Shown here: positions 1 to 6,089 of the stretch, piece after piece
Position numbering within the stretch: position 1 is the stretch's first letter
How the letters are laid out: each line of letters begins with the position of its first letter
Virus record (IMG/VR): IMGVR_UViG_3300037119_000986
Location: 1-21,418 of that record
Length of the DNA: 21,418 nt
Source: a virus
Reading direction: 5' to 3' (one strand)
Made by a program: the position numbers and the translations under genes
Notes under the pieces: generated by a model
What the model was told of the DNA's origin: nothing
What the model saw: the letters and a program-made list of their open reading frames with translations, nothing else
Databases searched by the model: none

Positions 1-2
1 CT

Positions 3-662
3 CATGGAATTTTTCCCATCGTCGGCTGTTCGCCACAGTTGCAGCCGTTGTTCGCCAAATGGCGCGCGGAAAAACGCAACTATATCTATTGGGATCGCGG
101 ATATCTGCGTCGCGTGTTCGCCACTTGGTTGCCGCGCGGAGCGAATGGCGGATATTATCGCTGGCACATCAATGCGTTTCAGATGGAAAGAATTCGCGAT
201 GTGCCCGATGATCGATGGCGCGCGCTCAACATCGCAGGCGAAGTTCGGCCATGGCGTAAGGGCGGCGGCAAGATCGTAATCGCCGACACGCTGCCGGACT
301 ATTGGAACGTGCGCGGACTGCCGGTCGATTGGTCGAAACGGATGGCGGAACATCTGCGCACCAAGACCGATCGGCCGATCGTGGTGCGAGACAAGGAAAG
401 CAAGCGGCCGCTGTACGACGAGATCAAGGACGCACATTGCCTTGTTGCGCACGGTAGCATCGCGGCGGTCGAGGCTGTGGTGATGGGCTGTCCGGTGTTC
501 GTCGAGCAGGAGTCGGCGGCGGCGCTAGTCGGTCGCGTTGGCTTCGACGATATCGAACACCCGGTCTATCCCGAGCGGCAGCAATGGCTGAACTCGCTGG
601 CCTATCATCAGTTCAACGAAATAGAATTGGTGAATGGAACACTGTGGAAGATGATCGAGTGA
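3..662 (+). CDS. Glycosyltransferase-like (GT-B, capsule-synthesis style) protein, 5' end cut by window
   Basis: The frame is open from the first complete codon at position 3, so the true start lies upstream; the TTG at 39 is internal. The 219 visible residues end at TGA 660-662. Near nt 447-506 is the segment AHGSIAAVEAVVMGCPVFVE. This kind of Ser/Gly, helix, Gly-x-Pro-Val motif lines the nucleotide-sugar site in GT-B and capsular polysaccharide transferases. Aromatic and Arg-rich segments (YWDRGY; the C-terminal QQWLNSLAYHQF) recall uncharacterised phage proteins found beside glycosyltransferases. It is the first gene of a six-gene sugar/methyl cassette and lies 4 nt before the GT9-like gene. 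The coding call is strong. The glycosyltransferase call rests on one motif and on context; no donor or acceptor can be read from the sequence. Confidence 0.6.
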   Translation, partial: HGIFPIVGCSPQLQPLFAKWRAEKRNYIYWDRGYLRRVFATWLPRGANGGYYRWHINAFQMERIRDVPDDRWRALNIAGEVRPWRKGGGKIVIADTLPDYWNVRGLPVDWSKRMAEHLRTKTDRPIVVRDKESKRPLYDEIKDAHCLVAHGSIAAVEAVVMGCPVFVEQESAAALVGRVGFDDIEHPVYPERQQWLNSLAYHQFNEIELVNGTLWKMIE

Positions 663-666
663 AATA

Positions 667-1425
667 ATGGGCCGCGGGGATGAGATCATTGGCTCGGGAA
701 TGGCCAAAGGACTGCGCGGCTTCAAGCGGCTTGCGTTCGGGGACTTAAAGCGAATTATTTGGGGGCCGTTTTGTGAGGAAATCTTCAAGAACAACCCACA
801 CATCGCAAGACCGGGTGACGAACGTGCCGCTGATCTTTACTGGATCGACTATTATAGTGGCAGTCGCAAATACAACCGCATGAACCCAGCGCGAACGCGC
901 TGGCTTTGGAATTACGAATTTAAATGTGAGCCCGGCGAGATTTATCTTTCGCCCTACGAAATACAGTTTGCCAAGACAGTTGGCAAAGATTTCATTCTGA
1001 TCGAGCCTAACGTGCCGTGGCACAAATCCGTGGCCGTGAATAAGGATTGGGGCTTGCAGAGATACCAAGCGGTTGCCGATCGGCTGCTGTCGGCCGGCCA
1101 TGACGTCGTGCAATTCAGCCACGGTCGCGATCGATTGCACAACGTGCGAACGATTGCCACGCCAACGTTCCGGCATGCGCTTGCGGCGCTGTCCAAAGCC
1201 AACGCGGCGGTGTTGCCGGAAGGCGGCCTGCACCATGGCGCGGCGGCGCTCGGCGTGCCTGCGGTGGTCATCTTCGGCGGGTTCATTCCGCCGCAGGTCA
1301 CCGGTTACAAGATACACACCAATCTGACCGGCGGCGCGGAAGCGTGCGGTTCTCTAAGCGAGTGCCACCATTGCCGGAAGGCGCTCGACAGGATCAGTGT
1401 CGACGATGTTGTCGGGCGGATATGA
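667..1425 (+). CDS. Glycosyltransferase family 9 (heptosyltransferase-like)
   Basis: This 252-residue protein has the C-terminal GT-B half of the GT9 family. A strand-loop segment FILIEPNVPWHKS (about residues 109-121) is followed by the donor-site signature LPEGGLHHGAAALGVPAVV at about 183-201, then IFGG and a TGY..H.NL tail with CG.....C..C (C227, C233, C236). GT9 enzymes such as the ADP-heptose:LPS transferases move a sugar from a nucleotide donor to lipopolysaccharide. The N-terminus (MGRGDEIIGSG) resembles the GxGDEI first strand-loop of shorter GT9-like phage and alphaproteobacterial proteins, so the gene looks complete although it is shorter than the roughly 340 residues of cellular heptosyltransferases. 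There is no clear Shine-Dalgarno sequence; the start is 4 nt after the previous stop, which suggests coupling. The next gene overlaps at ATGA. Donor and acceptor are unknown. Confidence 0.8.
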   Translation: MGRGDEIIGSGMAKGLRGFKRLAFGDLKRIIWGPFCEEIFKNNPHIARPGDERAADLYWIDYYSGSRKYNRMNPARTRWLWNYEFKCEPGEIYLSPYEIQFAKTVGKDFILIEPNVPWHKSVAVNKDWGLQRYQAVADRLLSAGHDVVQFSHGRDRLHNVRTIATPTFRHALAALSKANAAVLPEGGLHHGAAALGVPAVVIFGGFIPPQVTGYKIHTNLTGGAEACGSLSECHHCRKALDRISVDDVVGRI

Positions 1426-2003
1426 TGCTTGATCCGCGCTACATCAACCGGCCAATTCAAGACGATGCTGAACTAGAAATGTTCGTGCAGTTCGTGCGCG
1501 AGCAAGGAGTCCGGCGCTATCTTGAGGTCGGCGCAAAGTACGGTGGTTCGCTGTGGCATGTCGTGAACGCTATGCCGAAGGGCTCAATCGCAGTTGCAGT
1601 TGATCTGCCATTCACCAGCACGTTCAAGCGTCCAGTGAGTGAACCCTATCTACAACAGACAGTCAGCATGTTGCGGCAGAGTGGCTATGACGCTCATCTT
1701 GTTCTCGGCGACAGCACAAGTTTTGAGGTGATCAACACGGTGAGAAAACACGCCCCGTATGATCTCTGCTTCATCGATGCAAACCACAGCGAACCGTTCG
1801 TGCGGACGGACTGGGCAAATTACGGACCGATGGCGAAGATTGTTGCGTTCCACGACATCTCATTCGATATGAGCCGCAACGAAGGCAAGCTGATGCCGAT
1901 CGACGTGCCCAAGGTTTGGAATGAAATCAAAGCCGACTTCCGGCACCGAGAGATCAGGGCGAGCAAGAAACGTGAGAACGGCTTCGGGATTTTATGGCGC
2001 TGA
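1422..2003 (+). CDS. Class I SAM methyltransferase (Methyltransf_24 type), first paralogue
   Basis: The chosen start, ATG 1422, overlaps the preceding TGA as ATGA and gives 193 residues; an upstream in-frame start would run deep into the GT9 gene. SAM-binding motif I is YLEVGAKYGGSLW (about residues 33-45). The acidic strand CFIDANHSEP (about 116-125) and the later VAFHDI (about 141-146) match the D-x-x-H ... FHD pattern of the Methyltransf_24 / cephalosporin-hydroxylase-like group. These enzymes often methylate sugar or antibiotic hydroxyls. The protein is clearly paralogous to the one encoded at 2602-3150: the blocks around motif I, FIDANH, the NYGPMA segment and the C-terminus NGFGILWR are shared. 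Its last 10 nt overlap the TylF-like gene. A sugar substrate is inferred from the neighbours only. Confidence 0.78.
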   Translation: MMLDPRYINRPIQDDAELEMFVQFVREQGVRRYLEVGAKYGGSLWHVVNAMPKGSIAVAVDLPFTSTFKRPVSEPYLQQTVSMLRQSGYDAHLVLGDSTSFEVINTVRKHAPYDLCFIDANHSEPFVRTDWANYGPMAKIVAFHDISFDMSRNEGKLMPIDVPKVWNEIKADFRHREIRASKKRENGFGILWR

Positions 2004-2605
2004 ACTGGTCGCATCTAGATTGGATACGGCCGTACACGAAATCGTCGCCCGAGCGGTTGGCGGCGATGGCGAAGGCATGTCAGCGGATCGACAATGAAGG
2101 CATCGAGGGCGACATCGTCGAATGCGGCGTCTGGCGTGGCGGCAACATCATCCTTGCGCGGTTCTACTGTCCCGATCGCGTTTGTTGGCTGTTCGATACG
2201 TTCGCTGGCATGGCAAACCCGAGCGTATGGGATTTCAAACGCGGCGGCTTTCGGATGAACATCGGCAAGGCAGCGGTCACGGTCGAGGACGTGACGGAGA
2301 ACTTGCGCACAACAGGAACGCTCGACGAGCGCAAACTACGGTTCGTCGAGGGGCTGGTCGAGAACACGCTGCGCGCCAGCAACCTACCGGAACGGATTGC
2401 GTTGCTGCGGCTCGATACCGATTGGTACGAGTCGACCAAGATTGAGCTAGAGGTTTTATGGCCGAAGGTCGTGCCCGGCGGCATCATGATCGTCGACGAC
2501 TATGGCCATTGGCTCGGCGCGCGCAAAGCGGTGGACGAATACTTCAAGGGCGACGTGCAGTTCGAACGCATCGACTACACGGCCGTCTTGACGGTGAAAC
2601 AATGA
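1994..2605 (+). CDS. TylF/MycF-type O-methyltransferase
   Basis: This 203-residue protein has the TylF (macrocin O-methyltransferase) layout. Motif I is VECGVWRGGN (residues 42-51), followed by LFDTFAGM (about 66-73), the metal/substrate segment LRLDTDWYEST (about 138-148), and PGGIMIVDDYGHW (about 161-173) with the paired aspartates that hold the divalent metal in this family. TylF enzymes methylate a hydroxyl on a 6-deoxysugar. The family also appears in phage and bacterial surface-polysaccharide clusters. Start ATG 1994 lies inside the last codons of the upstream methyltransferase (10-nt overlap), and its stop overlaps the next ATG (ATGA). It is therefore sandwiched between two paralogous methyltransferases. 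Substrate is unknown; a sugar hydroxyl is the natural inference. Confidence 0.82.
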   Translation: MALNWSHLDWIRPYTKSSPERLAAMAKACQRIDNEGIEGDIVECGVWRGGNIILARFYCPDRVCWLFDTFAGMANPSVWDFKRGGFRMNIGKAAVTVEDVTENLRTTGTLDERKLRFVEGLVENTLRASNLPERIALLRLDTDWYESTKIELEVLWPKVVPGGIMIVDDYGHWLGARKAVDEYFKGDVQFERIDYTAVLTVKQ

Positions 2606-3150
2606 TCAAGGCCAAGAGCGGCGCGCTGCAAAACCCGGCTGAACTGGTCGAGTTCCTGCGCATGGTTCGGCGTGAGGAAATTCGCAGCTATCTTGAGATC
2701 GGATCGAAGTTCGGCGGCTCGCTGTGGGCGGTCACGATCGCAATGCAGCCACACTCGCGCGCCGTTGCGGTCGATCTGGAAGGCCGTGCCGAACTAAAAG
2801 AATGCGTCAGCAGATTGCAGAACCTTGGTCACGAAGTTCACTTGTGGGTCGGCGATAGCTGTGATCCGAAGATCGTCGAGTCGGTGTGGTTGCTTGCGCC
2901 CTACGATCTTGTGCTGATCGACGCGAACCATACCGAGCCATACGTCAGGATGGACTGGCTCAACTATGGTCCGATGGCGCGCATCGTCGCGTTCCATGAC
3001 ATCGGGTACGACTTAGGCGATCGGCCGGTTCCGACGTGGAAGATCGAAGTGCCGAAAGTCTGGAACGAAATCAAGCAGGGCTACCGGCACGAAGAGATCA
3101 AGCTAGACCCAACCAAGCGCGATAACGGCTTCGGGATTCTGTGGCGCTAG
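2602..3150 (+). CDS. Class I SAM methyltransferase (Methyltransf_24 type), second paralogue
   Basis: Start ATG 2602 overlaps the TylF stop as ATGA and gives 182 residues. Longer in-frame starts lie inside the TylF-like gene and are not credible. Motifs follow the paralogue at 1422-2003: YLEIGSKFGGSLW (motif I), LIDANHTEPYVRMDW, NYGPMARIVAFHDI and the C-terminus RDNGFGILWR. It lacks some of the N-terminal and mid-protein sequence of the first copy and is 11 residues shorter. Its last 10 nt overlap the following GTG-started glycosyltransferase, exactly as the first copy overlaps TylF. Differences outside the motifs suggest divergence to a different substrate or position, rather than a recent copy. 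Function beyond SAM-dependent methyl transfer cannot be stated. Confidence 0.78.
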   Translation: MIKAKSGALQNPAELVEFLRMVRREEIRSYLEIGSKFGGSLWAVTIAMQPHSRAVAVDLEGRAELKECVSRLQNLGHEVHLWVGDSCDPKIVESVWLLAPYDLVLIDANHTEPYVRMDWLNYGPMARIVAFHDIGYDLGDRPVPTWKIEVPKVWNEIKQGYRHEEIKLDPTKRDNGFGILWR

Positions 3151-3833
3151 TTGTTTGCACGTGGTTGTGGGGCGAGAAATACACGCCGACCTACGTGGAG
3201 CGGTTGCACGCGGGCTTGCGAAAGCATCTCAAGCAGCCGTTTCGCTTTCTGTGCATAACGGAAAGCGATCGCATCGCGCATCTCTCAAACGGGATCGAGC
3301 GTCATGGCATCCAAGATACGTCGCTCACGGCAATCAAAGGATGCTTTGCTCGGCTCCGCATGTTTGATCCCGCATGGCAATCACAACACGACATCACCGA
3401 TCGTCTCGTCTGTCTGGACTTGGATGTTGTTCTCACCGGGCCGCTCGATCCGTTGTTTGATAGACCCGAGGCATTGGTGGTTCTGCAAGGTGCTAATGCC
3501 GCAAATCCGTGCCCGTATAACTGCTCGGTCATGATGCTGCGCAAGAACGCGCATCCCGAACTGTGGACCGACTTCAAGCTTGATCAGCTAAAACATATCC
3601 CATGCCATGAGTTTCCTGATGATCAGGGTTGGCTCTGGTATCGCGCACCGAAGTTGGCTGGTTGGCAGGTCGGAGCGCGCAGCGGCATCTATGCGTTTCA
3701 AAAACCGGGCTGGCCGCCCGGTAAAGATGGCTTGCCGTCCGACGCGCGCCTCGTTTCGTTCATCGGTTGGCGCGATCCAAACACGTTCACAAAACTGCCA
3801 TGGGTCCGGCAGCATTGGTTAGGAGGCAACTGA
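3141..3833 (+). CDS. Glycosyltransferase, GT-A fold (GT8-like, DxD)
   Basis: This 230-residue protein starts at GTG 3141, inside the last 10 nt of the upstream methyltransferase. The N-terminus (ALVVCTWLWGEKY, then FRFLCITE) is the first strand of a nucleotide-diphospho-sugar transferase. CLDLDVVLTGPLDPLF contains the metal-binding DxD (D93, D95). NCSVMMLRKN corresponds to the strand that usually reads N-S-G-x-M/L, and FPDDQGWLW to the D-D-Q-x-W segment. The C-terminal SFIGWRDPN sits where related enzymes carry a His-Gly...Lys-Pro element, so the last donor-contact motif is altered. It probably transfers a hexose or similar sugar in the cytoplasm, using the same pathway as the preceding transferases. 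It ends 1 nt before the next gene, which has its own strong AGGAGG at 3821-3826. Confidence 0.8.
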   Translation: MALVVCTWLWGEKYTPTYVERLHAGLRKHLKQPFRFLCITESDRIAHLSNGIERHGIQDTSLTAIKGCFARLRMFDPAWQSQHDITDRLVCLDLDVVLTGPLDPLFDRPEALVVLQGANAANPCPYNCSVMMLRKNAHPELWTDFKLDQLKHIPCHEFPDDQGWLWYRAPKLAGWQVGARSGIYAFQKPGWPPGKDGLPSDARLVSFIGWRDPNTFTKLPWVRQHWLGGN

Positions 3834-3834
3834 A

Positions 3835-4254
3835 ATGTCTAATGCCGTATATCCTTTCTACAAGCAATCCATTCTGAATGCCGACGCCAACGTCTCGTTG
3901 AGCGTCGACACGACTACCGATGGGCCGTTCTGCTCGCTTATCGATACGGGCACGACGGCATACAATTCTTCGCACCAATTCTTCAGTTCCATGGCCTCTG
4001 CCGCTATTGGCACAGATCAGCGGATCACCGCGCCAACGGTCACGGTCGGCACGTTGGACGGCAGCGATCTGACGTACACGGCAGTTTCGGGGGCAAGCGT
4101 CGAGGCGCTGGTCATCTATCGGCATAATTCCGGTGCCAACACGACGTGGCGGCTGGTGCTGTACATGGATACGTCGGTCACAGGGTTGCCGGTTACTCCG
4201 AACGGGGGAAACATAACTATTACTTGGTCTGGGTCTGGCATATTTACCATTTAA
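3835..4254 (+). CDS. Small conserved phage protein, probable virion component
   Basis: The ATG at 3835 is preceded by a perfect AGGAGG at 3821-3826 (8-nt spacing), by far the strongest ribosome site so far, so this gene is likely made in high amount. The 139 residues are Ser/Thr/Gly/Ala-rich and beta-stranded, with no membrane segment. The middle and end (AVSGASVEALVIYRH, then GLPVTPNGGNITITW and GIF at the C-terminus) match the pattern of a widespread small phage protein, usually unnamed, whose N-terminus reads Y.FYK...L....V.L.VD. It is normally encoded among head or tail genes. A minor virion or decoration role is plausible. The sugar cassette ends immediately before it and structural-style genes follow. 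The exact function is unknown. Confidence 0.65.
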   Translation: MSNAVYPFYKQSILNADANVSLSVDTTTDGPFCSLIDTGTTAYNSSHQFFSSMASAAIGTDQRITAPTVTVGTLDGSDLTYTAVSGASVEALVIYRHNSGANTTWRLVLYMDTSVTGLPVTPNGGNITITWSGSGIFTI

Positions 4255-4263
4255 GGAATTTAA

Positions 4264-4299
4264 ATGCGCGTCCAAATTGGAGGCGCGCAGATTGACTGA
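4264..4299 (+). other. Possible 11-codon leader ORF overlapping the next start
   Basis: AAGGAA at 4253-4258 is followed 5 nt later by ATG 4264. The reading frame encodes MRVQIGGAQID and stops at TGA 4297-4299, overlapping the chosen TTG start of the next gene (4292). Because of size this is weak evidence. It could be a translated leader, or the original N-terminus of the next gene separated from it by a frame change. Confidence 0.25.
4266..4288 (+). promoter_or_regulatory. RNA hairpin covering the Shine-Dalgarno of the TTG-started gene
   Basis: Bases 4266-4274 can pair with 4278-4288: five GC pairs, a two-base GG bulge, four more pairs and a 3-nt AAT loop. The right arm contains GGAGG (4279-4283), the only good ribosome site for TTG 4292. 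Translation through the 11-codon ORF at 4264 would open the stem, which suggests translational coupling. No T-run follows, so it is not a terminator. Confidence 0.35.
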
Positions 4300-4642
4300 T
4301 CCGGTTGATCCGCTGCGCAATCCAAACGATCCGTTGCGCAACACCGCGCCCGACGTCTCGCTCGAACTGTTCCGAGCGTTGGGCAAGATAGTCGCGGGCA
4401 AACCGACCGAAGCGGTGCTCAACGCCGCATCTAACCTGTTGATCAACGCAATCCGGCAGAGTGCGGGCAACTGGCACGCCGCCGAGATCGCCTTCGACGA
4501 AGTCTTCGGTCGCTCCAAACAAGTGCTGAAAAATCATTACGACGCACTCGGAAGAAAGCGCGGCATCTTCCCGTTCGATCAGGTTATCCGCCCGGAACTG
4601 TTCATGGACGACGAAGACTTCCATCGCGGGAGGAAGCAATAA
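4292..4642 (+). CDS. Small phage protein of unknown function, TTG start
   Basis: The 116-residue product is read from TTG 4292, chosen because GGAGG (4279-4283) sits 8 nt upstream; an alternative TTG at 4277 lies on that site. The N-terminus is repetitive and Asp/Pro-rich (DPVDPLRN then NPNDPLRN). The rest is predominantly helical (LELFRALGKIVAG; AVLNAASNLLINAIRQ; AAEIAFDEVFGRSKQ), with a charged end (MDDEDFHRGRKQ). The segment with paired hydrophobic helices and a later HYDALGRKRG could be a small helical bundle. I do not recognise a family. It lies between two small beta-rich virion-type genes, which favours a structural, assembly or regulatory role in late expression. There is no membrane segment and no signal peptide. 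Confidence 0.6.
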   Translation: MTDPVDPLRNPNDPLRNTAPDVSLELFRALGKIVAGKPTEAVLNAASNLLINAIRQSAGNWHAAEIAFDEVFGRSKQVLKNHYDALGRKRGIFPFDQVIRPELFMDDEDFHRGRKQ

Positions 4643-4732
4643 ATGGCTGACAATTATCTCTTTACACCGGCGACGCAACTGGTGCGGCTGCGGTTGGCGA
4701 CAACATCAGCAGCGCCTAGTGTCAACACCTGA
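4643..4732 (+). pseudogene. 29-codon ORF, possible decayed small virion gene
   Basis: GGGAGGAAG (4628-4636) stands directly before ATG 4643, so ribosomes should start here, but only 29 codons follow (N-terminus MADNYLFTPATQ) before TGA 4730-4732. From about 4666 another forward frame reads TGDATGAAAVGDNISSA up to TAG 4717-4719. That looks like the natural continuation of a MADNYLFTP... virion protein. The pattern suggests a small indel near 4664-4675 in a former gene that then lost its distal part. It could also be a real micro-ORF. The following 37 nt to the next gene hold a short inverted repeat (4734-4739 / 4746-4751) without a T-run. Confidence 0.4.
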
Positions 4733-4769
4733 TGTTACCCGCCGAGGTAACGCTTAAGGAGACTGAAAG

Positions 4770-5183
4770 ATGACTATCCAACTCTCTGATGTCGTTCGAA
4801 ACGCCATGTTGGACGCGATCGAGACGGCCATCGGCACGACTGCCGTTATCAAGCTCAAGAGCGGCGCGCAGCCGGCGAACGCTGCTGCGGCGGACAGCGG
4901 CACGGTGCTCGCGACGATCACCCTTGCGTCGGACTGGATGTCTGCGGCCTCCTCGGGCTCTAAGGCGTTCAGCTCTACGCCGTTGACTGACTCGTCTGCC
5001 GACGCGACCGGCACACTCGCGCACTATCGGGTGTATGCCTCGAACGGCACCACTTGCCACATGCAGGGCAGCATCACCGCGACGGGCGGCGGCGGCGACA
5101 TGACCGTGGACAACACCAGCGTGACGTCTGGCCAGTCCATCTCGATCACGTCCTGGTCGATGAACATGGCTGGTCATGCCTGA
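4770..5183 (+). CDS. Small conserved phage protein, probable virion component
   Basis: This 137-residue protein starts at ATG 4770 with AAGGAG at 4756-4761 (8-nt spacing). It begins with a short helix (LSDVVRNAMLDAIETAIG), then continues as Ala/Ser/Thr-rich strands: VIKLKSGAQPANAAAADSG, TVLATITLASDWM, and DSSADATGTLAHYRVYAS, ending in VTSGQSISITSWSMN. This order matches a common phage family of unnamed proteins of about 110-140 residues encoded near head and tail genes. I infer a virion surface or minor structural part. No catalytic motif is visible. A strong hairpin (5198-5220) follows 14 nt after the stop, so its message may end or be stabilised there. Confidence 0.65.
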   Translation: MTIQLSDVVRNAMLDAIETAIGTTAVIKLKSGAQPANAAAADSGTVLATITLASDWMSAASSGSKAFSSTPLTDSSADATGTLAHYRVYASNGTTCHMQGSITATGGGGDMTVDNTSVTSGQSISITSWSMNMAGHA

Positions 5184-5197
5184 TTGTTGATGGGTCG

Positions 5198-5220
5198 GCG
5201 GAGCGGAACAACCGCTCCGC
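5198..5220 (+). terminator. Strong GC-rich hairpin after the small virion gene (terminator-like, no T-run)
   Basis: GCGGAGCGG (5198-5206) and CCGCTCCGC (5212-5220) are perfect inverted 9-mers around a 5-nt AACAA loop, in the only 78-nt gap between coding regions in this part of the window. The bases after the stem (TGGCTTCACG) are not T-rich, so this is not a textbook intrinsic terminator. It may be a partial terminator or an RNA-processing or stability element separating the short structural genes from the beta-helix gene. Confidence 0.5.
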
Positions 5221-5261
5221 TGGCTTCACGTTCGAGGGCTCCACGCTCGGGGGTTTACGTC

Positions 5262-6089
5262 ATGGCTGCACTTGTCGCGGTTAAGATTGCTGCTGCGTCA
5301 AGTAGCGGGCTCGCTGTCGCACAGTCGGCGGCGGCTGCGACAGTAGCCGGATGGCCTGACGCAACCAATACCGGCGTGCCCTCTGGAGTGACGCTCACGC
5401 CACACGTCGGCAACCTGACTATCAGCACGCCTGGGGCGACCACCAGCGGTCTCGATATTCAGGGCACCGTATCGATCACTGCCGCGAACGTGACGTTGGT
5501 GAACTGCAAGATCCGTTCTTCCCACGAGAACGCTCTCGTCGGCATCTCGGCAAGCGGCACCGGTGTAACTATTCAGGATTGCGAGATCAATGGCGGCGGA
5601 TCATCAGCGTATGGAATTCTCAACCGCTCCGGCGGCAGCGGTAACACGTATCTTAGATGCAACATTCATGGCAGCGAGAACGGAATTGATCCGGGTGATG
5701 ATGATGAGATACGAGACTGTTATATCCATGGTATTTTGAATACCGACAATGTGGACCCCCACTATGACGGTATTGAATTTGATGGCGGCAATGGTCTTCT
5801 GGTCGAACATACCACGATTGACATGTCCGAACTCGACACCAATGCCGCGATCATGATCGACAATTATTTCTCTGGGCTTTCAAACGTCACCGTAAACAAT
5901 TGCCTGTTACGCGGCGCGAATTATACCATGTGGTTGGATGGAAGATTCAGTGGTGGCACGGTCAGCAACATCACCATCACAAATAATCACATTCAAACAG
6001 GTAACCATGGCTACTATCTCTACCAAGGCACGTATACTCCTATTCATACTGGAAACGTGGATTGGATCACGCTCGTGAGCATTGATTGA
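5262..6089 (+). CDS. Right-handed parallel beta-helix protein (spike or decoration type)
   Basis: From ATG 5262 (GGGGG at 5249-5253, 8 nt upstream) the product is 275 residues; an in-frame TTG at 5184 and an ATG at 5190 would put the hairpin inside the gene. An Ala-rich stretch of about 35 residues is followed by WPDATNTGVPSGVTLTP, a lead-in seen on secreted or virion beta-helix proteins. Then come short rungs of the pectate-lyase-like type: LDIQGTVSITAANVTLVNC, GVTIQDCEINGGG, YLRCNIHGSENGI, LLVEHTTID, NVTVNNCLLRGA and SNITITNNHIQTGNHG. Asp/Glu/His clusters (DDDEIRDCYIHG, DPHYDGIEF) could form a polysaccharide-cleaving or metal site. Across 5641-5940 hand-counted GC is 46 %, well below neighbouring genes, which suggests acquisition from elsewhere. 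A capsule-binding or depolymerising spike is possible but unproven. Confidence 0.7.
   Translation: MAALVAVKIAAASSSGLAVAQSAAAATVAGWPDATNTGVPSGVTLTPHVGNLTISTPGATTSGLDIQGTVSITAANVTLVNCKIRSSHENALVGISASGTGVTIQDCEINGGGSSAYGILNRSGGSGNTYLRCNIHGSENGIDPGDDDEIRDCYIHGILNTDNVDPHYDGIEFDGGNGLLVEHTTIDMSELDTNAAIMIDNYFSGLSNVTVNNCLLRGANYTMWLDGRFSGGTVSNITITNNHIQTGNHGYYLYQGTYTPIHTGNVDWITLVSID

Noticed and set aside
745-1317. - strand frame of 190 codons
   Set aside because: It is the shadow of the GT9-like gene, whose catalytic motifs are clear on the + strand.
1342-1374. Zinc-finger reading of CG.....C..C in the GT9-like protein
   Set aside because: Only three cysteines (227, 233, 236) are present and the segment is a normal family feature near the C-terminus.
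2458-2601. N-terminal extension of the second methyltransferase
   Set aside because: It is in frame but falls inside the TylF-like gene, is Arg-rich, and has no counterpart in the paralogue. ATG 2602 with the ATGA overlap is the consistent start.
3787-4518. - strand frame of 243 codons across three + strand genes
   Set aside because: It is Arg/Ser-rich with no recognisable domain and conflicts with the good AGGAGG and GGAGG sites and the conserved small phage protein on the + strand.
4734-4751. GTTACC/GGTAAC inverted repeat as terminator
   Set aside because: Six base pairs only, no T-run, and directly upstream of a good ribosome site; probably chance.
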